From Brachionus koreanus (taxonomy: Eukaryota; Rotifera; Eurotatoria; Ploima; Brachionidae), in NCBI GenBank assembly GCA_016987375.1, contig PJRA01000263.1, positions 4,737,851-4,801,850 of the forward strand: 64,000 bases of DNA, read 5' to 3'. Below the pieces are notes generated by a model, which ran no database searches, was not told where the DNA came from, and saw only the letters and a list, made by a program, of their open reading frames with translations. Shown here piece by piece: positions 23,809 to 36,923 of the stretch. The position numbers and the translations under genes were made by a program. Numbering within the stretch: position 1 is the stretch's first letter; each line of letters opens with the position of its first letter.

Positions 23809-24702
23809 TTAGATTTTAAAAACATCCTCAGTTGGATCAACAGGAAAAGTGTCTCCCTTAGTTCGTCTTGATTCAATAGACATTTTTTGTGCCAAACGAT
23901 TTGTATATTTAACCGAAGCTCTTTCTTTTGCCAATCGACGATTCACCACTGGCGCAATATAATTTGGATTTTCGTAAAGAACAGCGCCGCCGAAGCACCC
24001 GTCGAATATTTTTATCGGATTGAGTACAAATCTTGGTCCTACTTCAGCCAAACTGTTTAGCTCGTCACCAATCTGGTAGTTTCTAACCCAAATTTTGTTG
24101 TCTAGAATACTAAAATTAAGTACATGATCAACAAATGGCTGAGACTTTGGATGATGATATGGTGTTCCCATAACCTGTATAAGCAATTCTTTCATCAATT
24201 TCCAATGAGCTTCAGAGTCGAATTCATCATTAAAGGCCAATAGCGGTCTAGAACCTTTTAAGCAATTGCCTGTCAGTTTAAGCTCTTCCATAGTGTGCAT
24301 ATTTTCTATTGAAAATTTAATTGATGGACCATGCGGCTGTGCGCTTATCCACAAAAATGCGTCTTGTTTTTTATGCATTTCTAGATACATTATTTTATTA
24401 CAGTTTCTGATTTCGGCTACTTCGTTTAGTTCTTGAAGGCCGTGTTTTCGAGAAAACTTGCTGTCTGATCTGCTATGGGGCATCATGCTTTTTAAATTTG
24501 CCAATATATGACGAGCCAAATAGCTAACACCTCTTGAAGAAATTAACAAAACCCGTTGTTTATTCTTCCATTTTTTTGATAATTTTTCTGGTTTTTGATC
24601 AGCTTGATCACTATTTGAAGTTTCAGCTTGTTCAGTATTTTTACTGGCAACTTTTTTGTTTTTTTTGCTAACAACCTTCTTCAATACAGCCACTTTGCCC
24701 AT
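23809..24702 (-). CDS. BRIX1: Ribosome biogenesis protein BRX1
   Basis: Brix-domain nucleolar factor for assembly of the large ribosomal subunit. A single exon encodes 297 aa (human BRIX1 is 353). The Lys-rich start (KKVVSKKNKK) probably targets the nucleolus. The Brix domain begins near residue 50 (VLLISSRGVSYLARH) and includes MPHSRSDSKF, LKLTGNCLKGSRPLL, HHPKSQPFVDHV and VGPRFVLNPIKIFDG, all close to BRX1. It ends TFPVDPTEDVF, the family's usual terminus. It is shorter than the human protein at both ends. The gene is divergent from ATP13A1, with 484 nt between the two start codons. Confidence 0.97.
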   Translation of the reverse strand: MGKVAVLKKVVSKKNKKVASKNTEQAETSNSDQADQKPEKLSKKWKNKQRVLLISSRGVSYLARHILANLKSMMPHSRSDSKFSRKHGLQELNEVAEIRNCNKIMYLEMHKKQDAFLWISAQPHGPSIKFSIENMHTMEELKLTGNCLKGSRPLLAFNDEFDSEAHWKLMKELLIQVMGTPYHHPKSQPFVDHVLNFSILDNKIWVRNYQIGDELNSLAEVGPRFVLNPIKIFDGCFGGAVLYENPNYIAPVVNRRLAKERASVKYTNRLAQKMSIESRRTKGDTFPVDPTEDVFKI

Positions 24703-25186
24703 TATTGTTATTAAAATTATTTTTTTTTTTAAATATTTATTATTTTATTAAAGATTTATTCTAAAAAAAAATTTTCCATGTGCGTTTAAAAATAGGATTA
24801 ATTTGCTTTTTTTTTTACACCGACTAAAATTTTGTGAACATTTTTTCAAGTTGATTTCAAATCTAAATTGAAAATGAGCTAGTTTTTTTAAGCATTAAAA
24901 ATTTAAAAAAGCATTTAGTATACTAGTTGAGACTTGCTCTCTTAATTTCAGAATGATGATGTTTTAAAATTAATTCAATTATTCCTTTAAAAATTATGAT
25001 TTTTCTTCTCATAAGTGATAACGGACGACCAAAGTCAATAGATTTTAAGATTTTAATTTTACAAAAAAAATTATTCTAATTTGAAAAAAAAAATCCAAAA
25101 TATAAAATAATGACAAAAAATCAATAAAATCAAGTGTATAGAAGAAGAAAAGAATATTTAAATTGAAAATTTTTTTAAGATATAAA
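24703..25186. promoter_or_regulatory. Shared upstream region of BRX1 and ATP13A1
   Basis: Head-to-head genes leave 484 nt for both promoters. It is A+T-rich; I identified no specific transcription-factor site. Confidence 0.4.
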
Positions 25187-28100
25187 ATGAGTCGAGAGAA
25201 TGAGAAAAGCAGTCCAGAGAACCGACCAAGACCAAGATTAAATGACGAAATTGAATCAATAGCTGCTTATAAATTTCGACCCTTTCTCATTCATTTAAAT
25301 ATAGCTCCATTTTTCGCCAGCTATTTGATTTGGTTTTTGGTATGGAGTCAAAAGTTCGGCATTGAAGAATATCCCGAACTTGGAATGATAATTACAGTCC
25401 TAATAGGATTACTTCAAATAGTAACATGTCTTTTTTGCTATTGGTTTGTCGAATTTCGAGTGTTGATGCAATGCAGCCGAGTTAAAGATCCGGAAAAGGC
25501 CGAAGTTGTTAAAGTTACTCCAACCGCTAATAATGGATTTTCCGAGCTAGTTTACATACATCACAAATTTGTACTCAAAGGTTCTAATCAAGCGCCGGAA
25601 AAAATAACATGGTTCAAATTTCAAAAGACCAAGTATATTTATGATGCAGACAAAAAACAATTCAAGGCCTTGGAGTTTCCAATAAATAACCCTTTATCCT
25701 ACTATATGGAATCAAAAGGATTTTCTCTTTCCGATCAACAAATTCAAGATGCTGTTTCTTACTTTGACTTAAACAAAATGGTTATGGATATACCCAAATT
25801 TATAGAATTATTTATTGAGCGTGCTACAGCTCCTTTTTTTGTGTTTCAAGTAATCTAAATAATTGATTTAAAAAAAAAAAAAAAACACTAAAATTAAATC
25901 ACATTTTTATTTCATAGGTATTTTGTGTTTTGTTATGGTGTTTGGATGAATACTGGTATTACAGTGTTTTTACTCTTTTCATGTTGGTTTCTTTTGAGTG
26001 TACACTTGTTCAGCAACAGTTAAAAAATATGCAGATGATTCGTCAGATGGGAAATAAGCCGTTCAAAATTTTGGTTTATCGATTAAGAAAATGGGTTAGA
26101 ATAAACAGTGACGAGCTTGTGCCGGGAGATATTGTGTCTGTGAGCCGAAATTTTGGTCTTCAAAACGCTAACGTGGCAAATTCGACTGCGAACAATCAAA
26201 ATTTTTCTTTACCATGTGATATCTTATTAATGCGTGGACAGTGTATTGTGAATGAATCAATGCTAACCGGAGAATCGGTGCCTGTCATCAAGGAGCCTAT
26301 TGAGTCTAGAAATGATCTCAAGACTGAACTCGACATTGATAACGATGGAAAATTGCATGTTCTCTTTGGAGGTACTGTGATAGTTCAGCACACTCCACCA
26401 CCAAAAAACGATTCGGGCATGCGAGGTAATTAACGATCCAATTTTTAATAATTTTTCAAAATTTTTGATAATTTTTTATTTATTTGAAAAAAAAAAATTG
26501 AGAAATAAATTAATAGGGGATAAAAAGAGGGGAGAAAGAAATAAAGTGGTCATTTTTTTAACATATCTTTAAAGCAATAAATAAAACCTAAATAAGTTAG
26601 CCATGCTTTAATCTTTAACTTCTGTTTATCAAGCCAGTACTTTGTGAAATTAAGCTCAACAGATTAGAACAAAAAATTGAAAAATTGAATTTTTTTTATT
26701 TATAAATTTTAGTTTTGTTGAAAAGTTCATTGATCTTTCACATCAAAAAGTATAACATGCTCATAAAAGGCTTAGTATAATCATCGTTGAATATTTCAGT
26801 GCTTTTAAAACAAATGCATACTAATCTAAGAACTGATCCTTTAGTAACCTTGGTATACAAAACTTGTAGTAATATTTCTCATTTTTGAAAACCATTAAAT
26901 ATTAAATTTTTTTTTCTAATTTCTCACAATAAAGAAAAAGAGGTTTTTCTTCGATTACAAGCCTTTATTTTTAAGATATCTCAAAAATTTTTCCATAGTG
27001 GTCTTTTTTACTTTGGTCTAGTATTATCAGTTCCTCCAAACCATTCATTCTAAACATGTCGTTTGATATTAGTGTTGGGTACCGTCAGTGGCGGCCACTA
27101 AACCGCCAAAACTTGCTGCTGGCCGTCTCGATGGCCGCAGGGGTTAAAATTTTTTTTTCTAAATTTTATTGTTTTTTCTTATTCTCAATTCATTTTTTAT
27201 TTTATTTCTGTACACGGCCATTAAAACGACGTACACTATTTTTTGGCGGTCCCATGCCCGCTACTGAAGGTACATAAAGAAACAAAAGAAACTTTTTAAA
27301 AGAACCCAAAACACAACTTTTGCGCAGGCTATAAACACCATCTGTCCCATGTTAAAACATACGTAACTTACACCGCATACGTTTTAAGTAAAATTTTTGA
27401 GTTTAATTCAGCATTGACAATCTAGATTCTGTCAAAAAATAAAAATTATTTTTTACAATTAAACATTTGGTGAAGCATCACAAATTAAACAGCAAAAAAA
27501 ATTAGAAATGAATTTTTTATTATTCGATTAAAAAAATTCTAAAATTTGATTAGATTGTTATAGCATGGACGAGATGATGAATATAAACTAATTAAAAAAT
27601 ACTTGAAGTAAATGCTAGAAATCATTTTTATCTAATTTTTTTAAACACCTTTAAATAAAAGTTGTGCTTCAAAAATTTTAAATTTAAATTTTTATTTTAA
27701 AATTATGCTTTTAAAAAACAAAGAACAAAATTTATAGTTGATATTTAATTTTAAACCTTAAAAATTTGATTAAAATTCTAAAATACTAAAAAATAATATG
27801 TAATTTTTAATTTGAATTTTTTCTAATTTAGCACAAGATAATGGATGCATTGGTTACGTTTTAAGAACTGGCTTTAACACATCCCAAGGTAAACTCTTGC
27901 GCACCATCATGTACAGCGTAAAACGGGTTACTGCCAATAATTTGGAAACATTCATGTTCATACTTTTTTTGCTGATATTCGCAATTGCTGCATCATCTTA
28001 TGTATGGATTGAGGGAAGCAAAGATCCATCCCGCAACCGCTACAAACTTTTATTAGAATGTACTCTAATTCTAACTTCTGTCATTCCACCTGAATTGCCC

Positions 28101-31100
28101 ATTGAGTTGGCTTTAGCTGTAAATACATCATTGATTTCTTTGGTAAAATTAGGAATTTTTTGTACCGAACCGTTTAGAATTCCGTTCGCCGGAAAACTTG
28201 ATATTTGTTGCTTTGACAAAACAGGAACACTGACCAGCGACGATTTAATAGTTGAAGGAGTTGCTGGAATCGAGTAATTAATTAAATAAAGGCTTCTAAA
28301 TATTAGCTTTATTCATAAATTTTTAAATAAGCGATAAAATGGAAATAGTGTCTGTGAAAGAAATTCCACAAGAAACCCTTTACACTTTGGCTACTTGTCA
28401 CACTTTAATGAACTTAGATGAAGAGCTAATCGGTGATCCTTTAGAAAAAGTTACATTGCAAGCAATTGAATGGTCACTAACCAAAGGTGATGTAGTAATA
28501 GCAAAAAAGCCAAAGTCGTTGGCAGAAGGAGCATTGAGCAAAACAGTCGGATGGAAAATATATCAAAAATTTTATTTTTCCAGTGCTCTAAAAAGAATGT
28601 CAGTGATTGCCGGTCATACAAAACCGGGATCATCTGACACAAATTACATAGCTACTTGTAAAGGAGCACCTGAAGTTCTCAAATCTATGGTAATATTAGA
28701 AAATAGACAATGATTTTTTTTGAATCTTGAAAAAAAAATTAGATTAAAGATTTGCCATCTAATTTCGATTCAATTTATTTACATTACGCTAGAGAAGGCG
28801 CACGAGTTTTGTGCTTGGGCTACAAGGATTTAGGAGTTTTATCGCATCAAGAAATTAGAGATTTGAATAGAGAAAAAGTTGAGAGTGGTCTTAATTTCGC
28901 AGGATTTGTTGTGTTCTCTAGTCCCCTAAAACCAGATTCAAAAAGTGTAATCAAAGAAATAATGAACGCTAGCCATCACATAACAATGATCACTGGAGAC
29001 AATCCATTAACAGCATGTCATGTTGCTGCCAAACTTAGACTAATTGACAAAAAAAAATGCTTCGTTTTGGAAAAAGAAAATAATTCATCGAACATCTGGT
29101 CTTGGAGATCAATATTAGATGAAAATGATACCAAGAATTTAGAATTTGCCGCCAATCAGACTCACAGATACTTAAGTCCTTCAAAATTAAGAGAACTGCC
29201 AAATGTTTCGTACAATTATCTATGCTTAACTGGAGAAGTAAAAAATATTCAATTTAAAAGTAAAAAAAAATTATTAATTTTCTTTATAAAAGGGATTTGA
29301 TTACATGTATAAAAATGAATACAATTTATTGAAAAAAATTATTGCTGAGGTTAAAGTTTTTGCCAGAGTGTCACCAAAACAAAAGGAACAAGTTGTTACT
29401 ATGCTAAAAAAGTTAGGCTTTTATACTCTAATGTGCGGCGATGGAACTAATGACGTAATTATTTTTATCTTTAATCAATTTAGCTATTTATTTTCTCATA
29501 TTGTCTTGCAAATAAGAGTTTTAATAATGCAACATTTTTATAATTTTTTACTAAATAATTTGTTAGTATTTAATAATATTTGAACAAGCTTAAGTAGTCT
29601 TATTCACTTCTTGTTGAGTATTGGGTCATTTCATTCGATTATCACTGCATTCTTTGTTCTAATCCCTAGTTCATCCCATTTCAGTGACCTCATGCGTGAT
29701 TGTTGATTTTCATGTTACTGCAGGTCATCCTATTTTAGGTGTTCTTTGAGGAACTCATTGAAAGTATCCGTTTCAATTCAATTCTATAAAATAGACAAAA
29801 AGTACAATCATGTTAATTGGTACTACGATGCAAAACTCATGAGCTCAGTGAATAATGAAGGACCAAGTGGAGAAGTAAGAGGAGCAAAGCATCGCATATG
29901 CTCACAGCTANNNNNNNNNNNNNNNNNNNNNNNNNNNNNNNNNNNNNNNNNNNNNNNNNNNNNNNNNNNNNNAACGAAAAGTCTACTATAGCGGGATTAC
30001 GTTAGTCTTCCTGCTTTGTCAGTTCAGTTAAACTAAACTTGACCGTAGAATATTAACTATTATTATTATTATTATTATTAAATGTAAACTTTACTAGCCG
30101 GAAGTATATATACGCTGAATTCAATTAGTTCAAGTAATCAAATTAAATAGAAAAAAAAATGACTTTATTAAAAACTATACCTAAGTCAAGAAAAAAATCT
30201 AAAATAAAGGCTAAATAATGTAAATCTAAAATAGAAAGCCTTTTCTAAATAAATAAAAAAATAAACTAGTTATGAAAAATTGAGCTTTGAAAAAGTTTTG
30301 TTTGAAAAACTCAATGAGAAATAAAAAAATCATTTTTCAAAATGTTTCGTACAATTCAAGTATTAATTATAAAGTTTCGTACAATTATATAGTTCATTAT
30401 TTTATAATGAACTATATAACCCATTCAGTCATTTATATTTTTCATTTATTTCACTTGGTTTTAATAAGTTTGTTTAAAATTAATAATTATCAAAATAAGC
30501 TTAAATTTTTGACTATTACTGGGAAACTTTTTTGATTATTTTTATATATTAAATTTATATATTTAATTGAAAAAATTGAATTTTATATTTCTAATTTTAA
30601 TTTAAAGCAAACTTCAAAAGTGCCATCAAATTTATTTTTAAAAATTAAAGGAAAAAAATTTTTGCTTTTTAAGCATTAATTTATTAATTAAATCAAAGAT
30701 AAATTAAATTTATCATACTTAAAAAGAAGAAAATAATGGTTTACAGTTGTTGATTTAGTATTTATTTACTTAATTTTATTTTTGTCCTAAATTTTTATTA
30801 GATTTAATCATTGATTAAATTTTTGGATAGTACTAAAAAATTGATGATTGATTGAACTTTTGGTACTAAATTTCTACATATAAAAGTATTAAAAAAAAAA
30901 GAATAGTGAAATCAATTTTAATATAAAATATTAATTTAACATTGTGATGGATCAAAAAAAATCAGAAAAAAAAAATTTCAAAAATCACAAACTATACATT
31001 ACTATTCTTTTGCAATGATTGAATGCTTCTGCTGGCATACAATCACAATTTTTTAAATTTTATTTTCAAAACTACAAATTATTTAAAATTAAACCTAAAG

Positions 31101-32350
31101 GTTGGTGCCTTAAAACATGCCGATGTGGGCGTAGCTTTATTGTCAAGTAACACTAACATTGACAATGCTGAATTAGAGCAAAAAAAGAAGGCTAAATTGA
31201 CCGAAGCTAAACAATTGAGTATGGAAGTAAACACGTCTAGATTGAGAGGAAATAATCTTAGTGCTCAAAGTTCAATGATTAATGCACAGAAAAAATTAGC
31301 TGATGTTCTTAAAGAAATTGAAGACGCCGAACAGGCACAAATTGTAAAGTTGGGTGATGCTTCGATCGCATCTCCGTTCACTTACAAGCAATCTTCAATC
31401 CAATGCGGTAATTTTATAAAAATTAAATAAATTATTCAAGAATGAAATTCAAATTGTATTTTAGTATGTGATATAATCAAGCAAGGTAGATGTACTTTAG
31501 TAACTACCCTACAAATGTTCAAAATATTAGCATTAAATGCACTTATTTTGGCGTACAGTCAAAGTGTTCTCTATTTGGACGGAATAAAGCTAAGTGATGG
31601 CCAGGCTACAATGCAAGGCCTTCTTCTAGCTGGATGTTTTTTGTTTATTTCAAGATCTAAAGTATTTATAAAAACTTTTTATTCTAGTTTTGATTTTCTA
31701 TTATTAAACAAATAAAGCCATTGAAAAATTTATCTTCAACTCGTCCGTTGCCAAATATATTCAATCTTTACACAATTCTGACAGTGTTGGGTCAATTTTC
31801 CGTACATTTAAGCTGTCTAATTTATTTAGTCAACGAAGCATATGCTCGTTCACCACCAAAGTAAAAGAATTTTCAATTAACTTTTAATAATTTTATTATA
31901 ATTCATTTATTTTAAGAGAGGAAAAATTTGCCAATTTAGAAGCAGAATTCAAGCCATCACTGGTGAATTCAACTGTTTATATAATTTCTTTGTCTTTGCA
32001 AGTGGCTACATTTGCCATAAATTACAAAGGACATCCGTTTATGGAAAGTCTAAGAGAAAACAAGCCTCTTCTCTACAGTATTATGTTTTCAGCTGGAGCT
32101 GTGTTTGTTCTTGCTGGAAGACTAATGCCCGAATTAAGTGATCAATTTCAAATCGTAGACTTTACTGATGAAGTAATCATTTCTATTTAATTTACCTAAA
32201 ACAGCTTAAAAAATTTGAATTTTAAATCGTAATTTTTTTAAGTTTCGAAAAATATTGTTGACCGTGATTTTAATTGATTTTTTTGTCAGTTTTATTTTGG
32301 ACAGAATACTTGAGTTTATGTTTGGCAAGGCAAATTTGAAAAGCAGCTAG
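25187..32350 (+). CDS. ATP13A1: P5A-type ATPase, ATP13A1
   Basis: ER P5A ATPase that dislocates mis-inserted transmembrane helices. Exons: 25187-25849, 25918-26425, 27832-28273, 28332-28689, 28743-29237, 29293-29454, 31101-31407, 31465-31661, 31718-31860, 31917-32172, 32243-32350, giving ~1,212 aa (human 1,204). Catalytic signatures are intact: TGES 338-341, the P5A-type PPELP 476-480, phosphorylation motif DKTGT (Asp ~519), ITGDNPLTA, and GDGTND 871-876. The C-terminal membrane helices align well ([30 protein letters not shown]). The last exon encodes [13 protein letters not shown] and ends ANLKSS. The start is the ATG at 25187; an in-frame TTG codon at 25163 is upstream. Two large introns carry inserted repeats (26426-27831, 29455-31100). 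The stop is 222 nt before the next gene. Confidence 0.97.
27062..27275. mobile_element. ACCGTCAGTGGC-family MITE in ATP13A1 intron 2
   Basis: A GC-rich island begins TTAGTGTTGGGTACCGTCAG and ends with a degenerate inverted copy (GCCCGCTACTGAAGGTACA). Its first ~30 nt match the 3' arm of the element at 61539. The ~210-nt element lacks a transposase. The 73-codon frame across it is not a gene. Confidence 0.6.
29581..30080 (+). mobile_element. Retroelement insertion with (TTA)n tail in ATP13A1 intron 6, interrupted by a gap
   Basis: A ~500-nt stretch, less A+T-rich than its surroundings, ends GAATATTAACTATTATTATT with a (TTA)n run at about 30058-30080. Sixty-two Ns (29911-29972) interrupt it. 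The tail is identical to the sequence right after the large gap at 44301. I infer a non-LTR element 3' end; no RT motif is visible. Confidence 0.55.
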
Positions 32351-32571
32351 CTTTTTAAAAAAGCACAATGATTCAAAAAAATAGTGCAAAAAAAATCAAA
32401 TTTTTAAATTTTATTTTAGATTTTTTAAAATAAAAAAATTTGCAAAATTTTAATTTTCACTTTTAATTAAATGTTGAATCGCTAATTAAAAAAAATATAA
32501 ATAAAACAATTGATTGTAATGAATCACTTATTTTTCAGATGTTAATTTTATCTAGCATTTGATCTAACTAG

Positions 32572-34889
32572 ATGAAAAAAAATGACAATGTTTCAGATGA
32601 ATTCAAAAACCAAATAAAGCCCGAAGAGAATAATTTTCAATCTATGAGTCCATATAAAAATTCTTACTTTCTAACTCGGATACTTTTGATCCGTTTTTTG
32701 GCTTTTATTTATTGTAAGTTTTAAATAGACATACCTTCAATTAGTTCTTTTTTTCAACAATCTTTTAATAATCAGCTAAATTTGTTGATTAAAAATCAAA
32801 AAATTTTTATATATCAAAAAAATACTTTAAGTAAAAATTTTAAGTTGTCGCTTTTCTCATTGCGTATAATCAAAATGAACAACTTTTGGGAAAAAATGGT
32901 CTATTACCAGCCAACAAATACATGGATCGAATTTTTAAAAGCTTCAAGGCAAAATCGAATCCAAATAAAGCTTTGTTTGATAATACAATGTGGAAAAAGA
33001 TAAACTTATTTTTCAATTTGCCAACTCTTTTCTGGTTTACTGACTGGACTAATAATATTAATCAGCTCTTAAATTACTCTGCTCAAATAGGTATGAAATT
33101 CATTTTTTTTAACAATAGTCTTATTTTATTTTTAAATTTTGAATAAAGGATTGACATTATCACTGATTATTTTAATTAGAGGCAGAGCTAATTCTATTTT
33201 ATTGCTTTTTATGTGGCTTCTTTATCATTCGATTGTCAACATAGGCCAAACATGGTACTCGTTTGGTTGGGAAAGTCAAGTACTTGAGAGTGGATTCATA
33301 GCAATTTTTTTGGTTCCATTTATTTCATTGAAAAAAATTGACATCAAATCTCCGCCGTCTCTATTAATAATTTTTCTATATAGATGGCTAATATTTCGAA
33401 TAATGATTGGAGCTGTAAAAATCAATAGAATATTACTTAAAAATACAAAAATAATTATGTTTATTTTTAAGGGTTTAATTAAAATAAGAGGAGACAAATG
33501 TTGGAAAGATCTGACTTGCATGAACTATTTTTATGAAGTAAATCTAATTAATTTAAGCTTGAATTTATTTTGAATGATTCAATAGACTCAGCCAGTTCCA
33601 AATCCAGTAAGTTATTATATGCACAAAGAGCCTGAAAGCATGCACAAATTTGAAGTTTTATCCAACCATTTTATTGAGTTGATAGCACCTTTTTTGGTCC
33701 TAATGCCGGTAAGAATTCTCCGTTTAATAGGTGGCTGGATTCAGATTATTTTCCAAGTAAGAAAACAATGATTTTTTGATCTTAAATTAAAAAATTAAAA
33801 AAACTAAGATTGTTCTAATAATGAGTGGAAATCTCAGCTTTTTAAACTGGCTTACTATATTGCCAACACTAGCTTGTTTTGATGATTATCATTTAAATTT
33901 TTTATTCTCCCGGAATCAAAATTCTTCTTTAGAAGATCTATTAAAAGCTGAAAATTTTGAAAAAGAAAAAAATGATAATAAATCTGCATCAGTTAAAATT
34001 TCATTCAGTAATAATCTCAAAATAATTAAAATTAAATTTTAAAATTTTTTTTTTTAGAGAAAAAATTTAAATCTACAATTAGTCTTTTAATTTTGGCTCT
34101 GATCAGCTATCTCAGCTTTCCTGTGGTCATGAATTTGATTTCCGATAATCAAGCAATGAATACATCGTTTGAACCATTTCGAATAGTGAATACTTACGGT
34201 GCATTTGGAAGGTAAATTTTCAAATTTATAATTATATGAATTAAGATTTTTTTTTTCTATTTTAGTGTAACTAAAGAAAGATTTGAAGTAATTTTTAAAG
34301 GAACAAGTGAAAAAAATCTTCATAAAGATAAAGTTGAATGGTTAGAGTATGAATTTATGTGTAAACCAGGTAACGTGAAAAGAAGACCTTGTATAATATC
34401 ACCTTATCATTATAGATTAGGTAATTCTGTTCAAAATTTTGTTATTTTGATATTTGAAACTTAATAATTTGTAAAAATTTTTATAGATTGGTTAATGTGG
34501 TTTGCCGCATTTCAAGTAATACAAATTTTTAATTTTAATTGATAAAATTGATAAAAATTTCTTTAAAGAGTTATGAATATAATCCATGGTTATTGAGTAT
34601 GACAGCAAAATTTTTACTCAATGATAAAAATTTTACTTCACAAATGATTGCTTTTAACCCGTTTGAAAATAGAGAACCCCCAAAGTAGGATTTGATTTTA
34701 TTAACAATTTAATATTGTTTAATCTTTCAAAAATTTTGAATAAGATTTATTAAAGCGGATTTGTATCTTTACAATTTTTCACCCTTGGGCAATGAGTCAT
34801 GGTGGTCGAGAAAATACATTAGAAATTATATACCTGCTGTCTCAATAAAAAATCTTCAACAATTTATTAGTGAACTGGGATGGAATTAA
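32572..34889 (+). CDS. Lipase maturation factor (LMF1/LMF2 family)
   Basis: ER multi-pass protein needed for folding of dimeric lipases. Exons: 32572-32713, 32845-33090, 33149-33414, 33472-33537, 33586-33756, 33809-34007, 34058-34211, 34266-34420, 34487-34515 (29 nt), 34569-34684, 34745-34889. The product is ~562 aa, closer to LMF1 (567) than LMF2 (~707). Hallmarks: GKNGLLPANKYMDRI, QTWYSFGWESQVLE, KIRGDKCWKDLTCMN, NPVSYYMHKEPE, SNHFIELIAPF, MSGNLSFLNWLT, NTYGAFG followed by SVTKERFEV, and CKPGNVKRRPCIISPYHYRL. It ends ISELGWN, matching the usual ...GW terminus. It lies 222 nt after ATP13A1 on the same strand. An acceptor-like TTTTTCAG directly before a 7-codon upstream frame (32539) precedes the chosen ATG. 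Confidence 0.95.
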
Positions 34890-36394
34890 CTTTAATTTTT
34901 TACCAAAATTACATATTTCCTAAAAAAAAAAGAAAAAATTCAAAACATTGATATGATGAAAAATTTAGCTGAATATTTTTTAGATTTTTTTTTAAATAAA
35001 TTGCCGTTGTTTAAAAAAAATGTGTTTATGAGGAATCAACTGATATAAATAAAAAAAACTTTAATTCTTTAAAATTGTTTTGTTTTTAAATGTAGCTTTT
35101 TGTCTCAAATTTAATAATTTACTTTTTTTATCAAAAGCAAGCTCAATTAAATTTTTAATATATTTAAAAAGAGTAAACGTATTCTTACAAATAACTTAAA
35201 AATGAAACTATTATTTAATTTAATTTAGTAATTTGTTTATATTTTAATGAGTTAAATACAAGCTCTTGAGTTTAAGTTCAAGTCTGATGCAATTTTCAAA
35301 ATATAAATGTTGAGATTAGAAAATAATAAAAAAAAATGGAGCAAAATTTTTTAATTTTAATTATAGAGAAAAAATTTTTTTTCCAAATTCCCTTTATTAA
35401 TAACAGCACGAACGATAGCAACAATTGAACCAGAAGTATTTATTGTTTACACTAATTTATAGTGATCGTCATAAAATAAAATAATATTATCATTTAAATA
35501 AGTTCCTGATTCAGTAATTAAATTCTTGATTAAAGACCAAATCTAATTATCACCTTATTTTAATCATTTTAGTCTTTTTTTAAAGTTACGTTTTTTCTTT
35601 TTTTTAATTTTTGTAATTATATTTCCTTAATTTTTTATTTATTCATTCAATGAACACTTTGGAGGCAATTTAAAATAAAATAAAATTTTTGGAAAAAGAA
35701 GAATAGCGTCCTAATAATTTTGATTTAAAATATTAAAATTTTTTTCTTCGCTTATTTTAAATGATTATTTTTCAAATTAGTGAATTTATCCTCCTTTTCA
35801 TTTAAGTGTTTTTAAATTCTACAATTTATAAAAATCTGTAAAAGATTATCTTTTCATACGATTGACTTTTGTGATAAAATGTAAATGATCATGCTGAATA
35901 ATTAAAACAAAATTTTAAATATATTTTATAATTAAATTAAAAATGAAACTTACTTTTGCATTAGATTGATGTTAATTTTTTTTATCATTAAGTCAAAAAC
36001 TCAAAAAAAATTTGCCATTAATACATAAACTCATTTATTGTAAATACTTTAAGAATAATTTTTGAAATATTTTCATAATTTAAAGTCTTAATTGTAAAAT
36101 AATAAAAAGTTTTAAACGCTTAAATTTAATTTCTAAATATTAGATTTTATTAAATTCAAATACAAATCGAAAAAAAAATCACCCTATTTAGATAAATTAA
36201 AATTTACTAAAATAAAAAACATTCAAAAAAATGTTGCAGCAAAGTGCAACATACTTTTATTGCAGCTTTCTAATCTAAATTAAAACTTTTGCTTTTTTAG
36301 AAAATCAAATCAATAATTAATTTAAATCGTAATAATTTTTATTTTTTGTCTTTTCTTTTATTTAAAAAAATATCTTTTAAGATATTAAGATATC
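34890..36394. other. Intergenic A+T-rich DNA
   Basis: No gene or clear transposon recognised between LMF and the tRNA inverted repeat. AATAAA-like signals for LMF occur near 35047. Confidence 0.55.
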
Positions 36395-36476
36395 AAAAAA
36401 AATTTTTAAACAAAATTTATTCTGAAATTTTTTTCAAATTAAATTAATAAATCAGATTAATTTGTTTGAATGCTAA

Positions 36477-36549
36477 GGGGATGTAGCTCAAATGGTAGAG
36501 CGCTCGCTTAGCATGCGAGAGGTACCGGGATCGATACCCGGCATCTCCA
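36477..36549 (+). tRNA. tRNA-Ala (AGC), cassette copy 4
   Basis: Identical to the other copies; discriminator A at 36549, followed by G(-1) of tRNA-His at 36550. Confidence 0.96.
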
Positions 36550-36550
36550 G

Positions 36551-36622
36551 GCCGTGATAGTATAGTGGTTAGTACTTCTCGTTGTGGCCGAGACAACCCA
36601 GTTTCGAATACTGGTCACGGCA
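36551..36622 (+). tRNA. tRNA-His (GTG), cassette copy 4
   Basis: Identical to the other copies; the T-run terminator follows directly. Confidence 0.96.
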
Positions 36623-36777
36623 TATTTTTTTTGCATTCTAAAAATTTTTGCAGTATTTTTTTTAACAGTTTTTTTTTTAAATAATTTTTTTTTCATGAAT
36701 TTTGTCTAAAAGAAATAATTAAAAATGCTAATTTTATCTTATTTATTCTAATTTTTATTTTCATATTTAAAAAAATA

Positions 36778-36849
36778 TGCCGTGACCAGTATTCGAAACT
36801 GGGTTGTCTCGGCCACAACGAGAAGTACTAACCACTATACTATCACGGC
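36778..36849 (-). tRNA. tRNA-His (GTG), cassette copy 5
   Basis: Identical to the other copies; G(-1) encoded at 36850; T-run on the 3' side. Confidence 0.96.
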
Positions 36850-36850
36850 C

Positions 36851-36923
36851 TGGAGATGCCGGGTATCGATCCCGGTACCTCTCGCATGCTAAGCGAGCGC
36901 TCTACCATTTGAGCTACATCCCC
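36851..36923 (-). tRNA. tRNA-Ala (AGC), cassette copy 5
   Basis: Identical to the other copies; mirror image of copy 4 within the inverted repeat. Confidence 0.96.

Noticed and set aside
27056..27277. 73-codon frame
   Set aside because: Covers a MITE in an ATP13A1 intron; no protein similarity.
29746..29991. 81-codon frame through Ns
   Set aside because: Retroelement sequence broken by an assembly gap.
36508..36696. 62-codon minus frame
   Set aside because: Translation of the antisense strand of tRNA genes.
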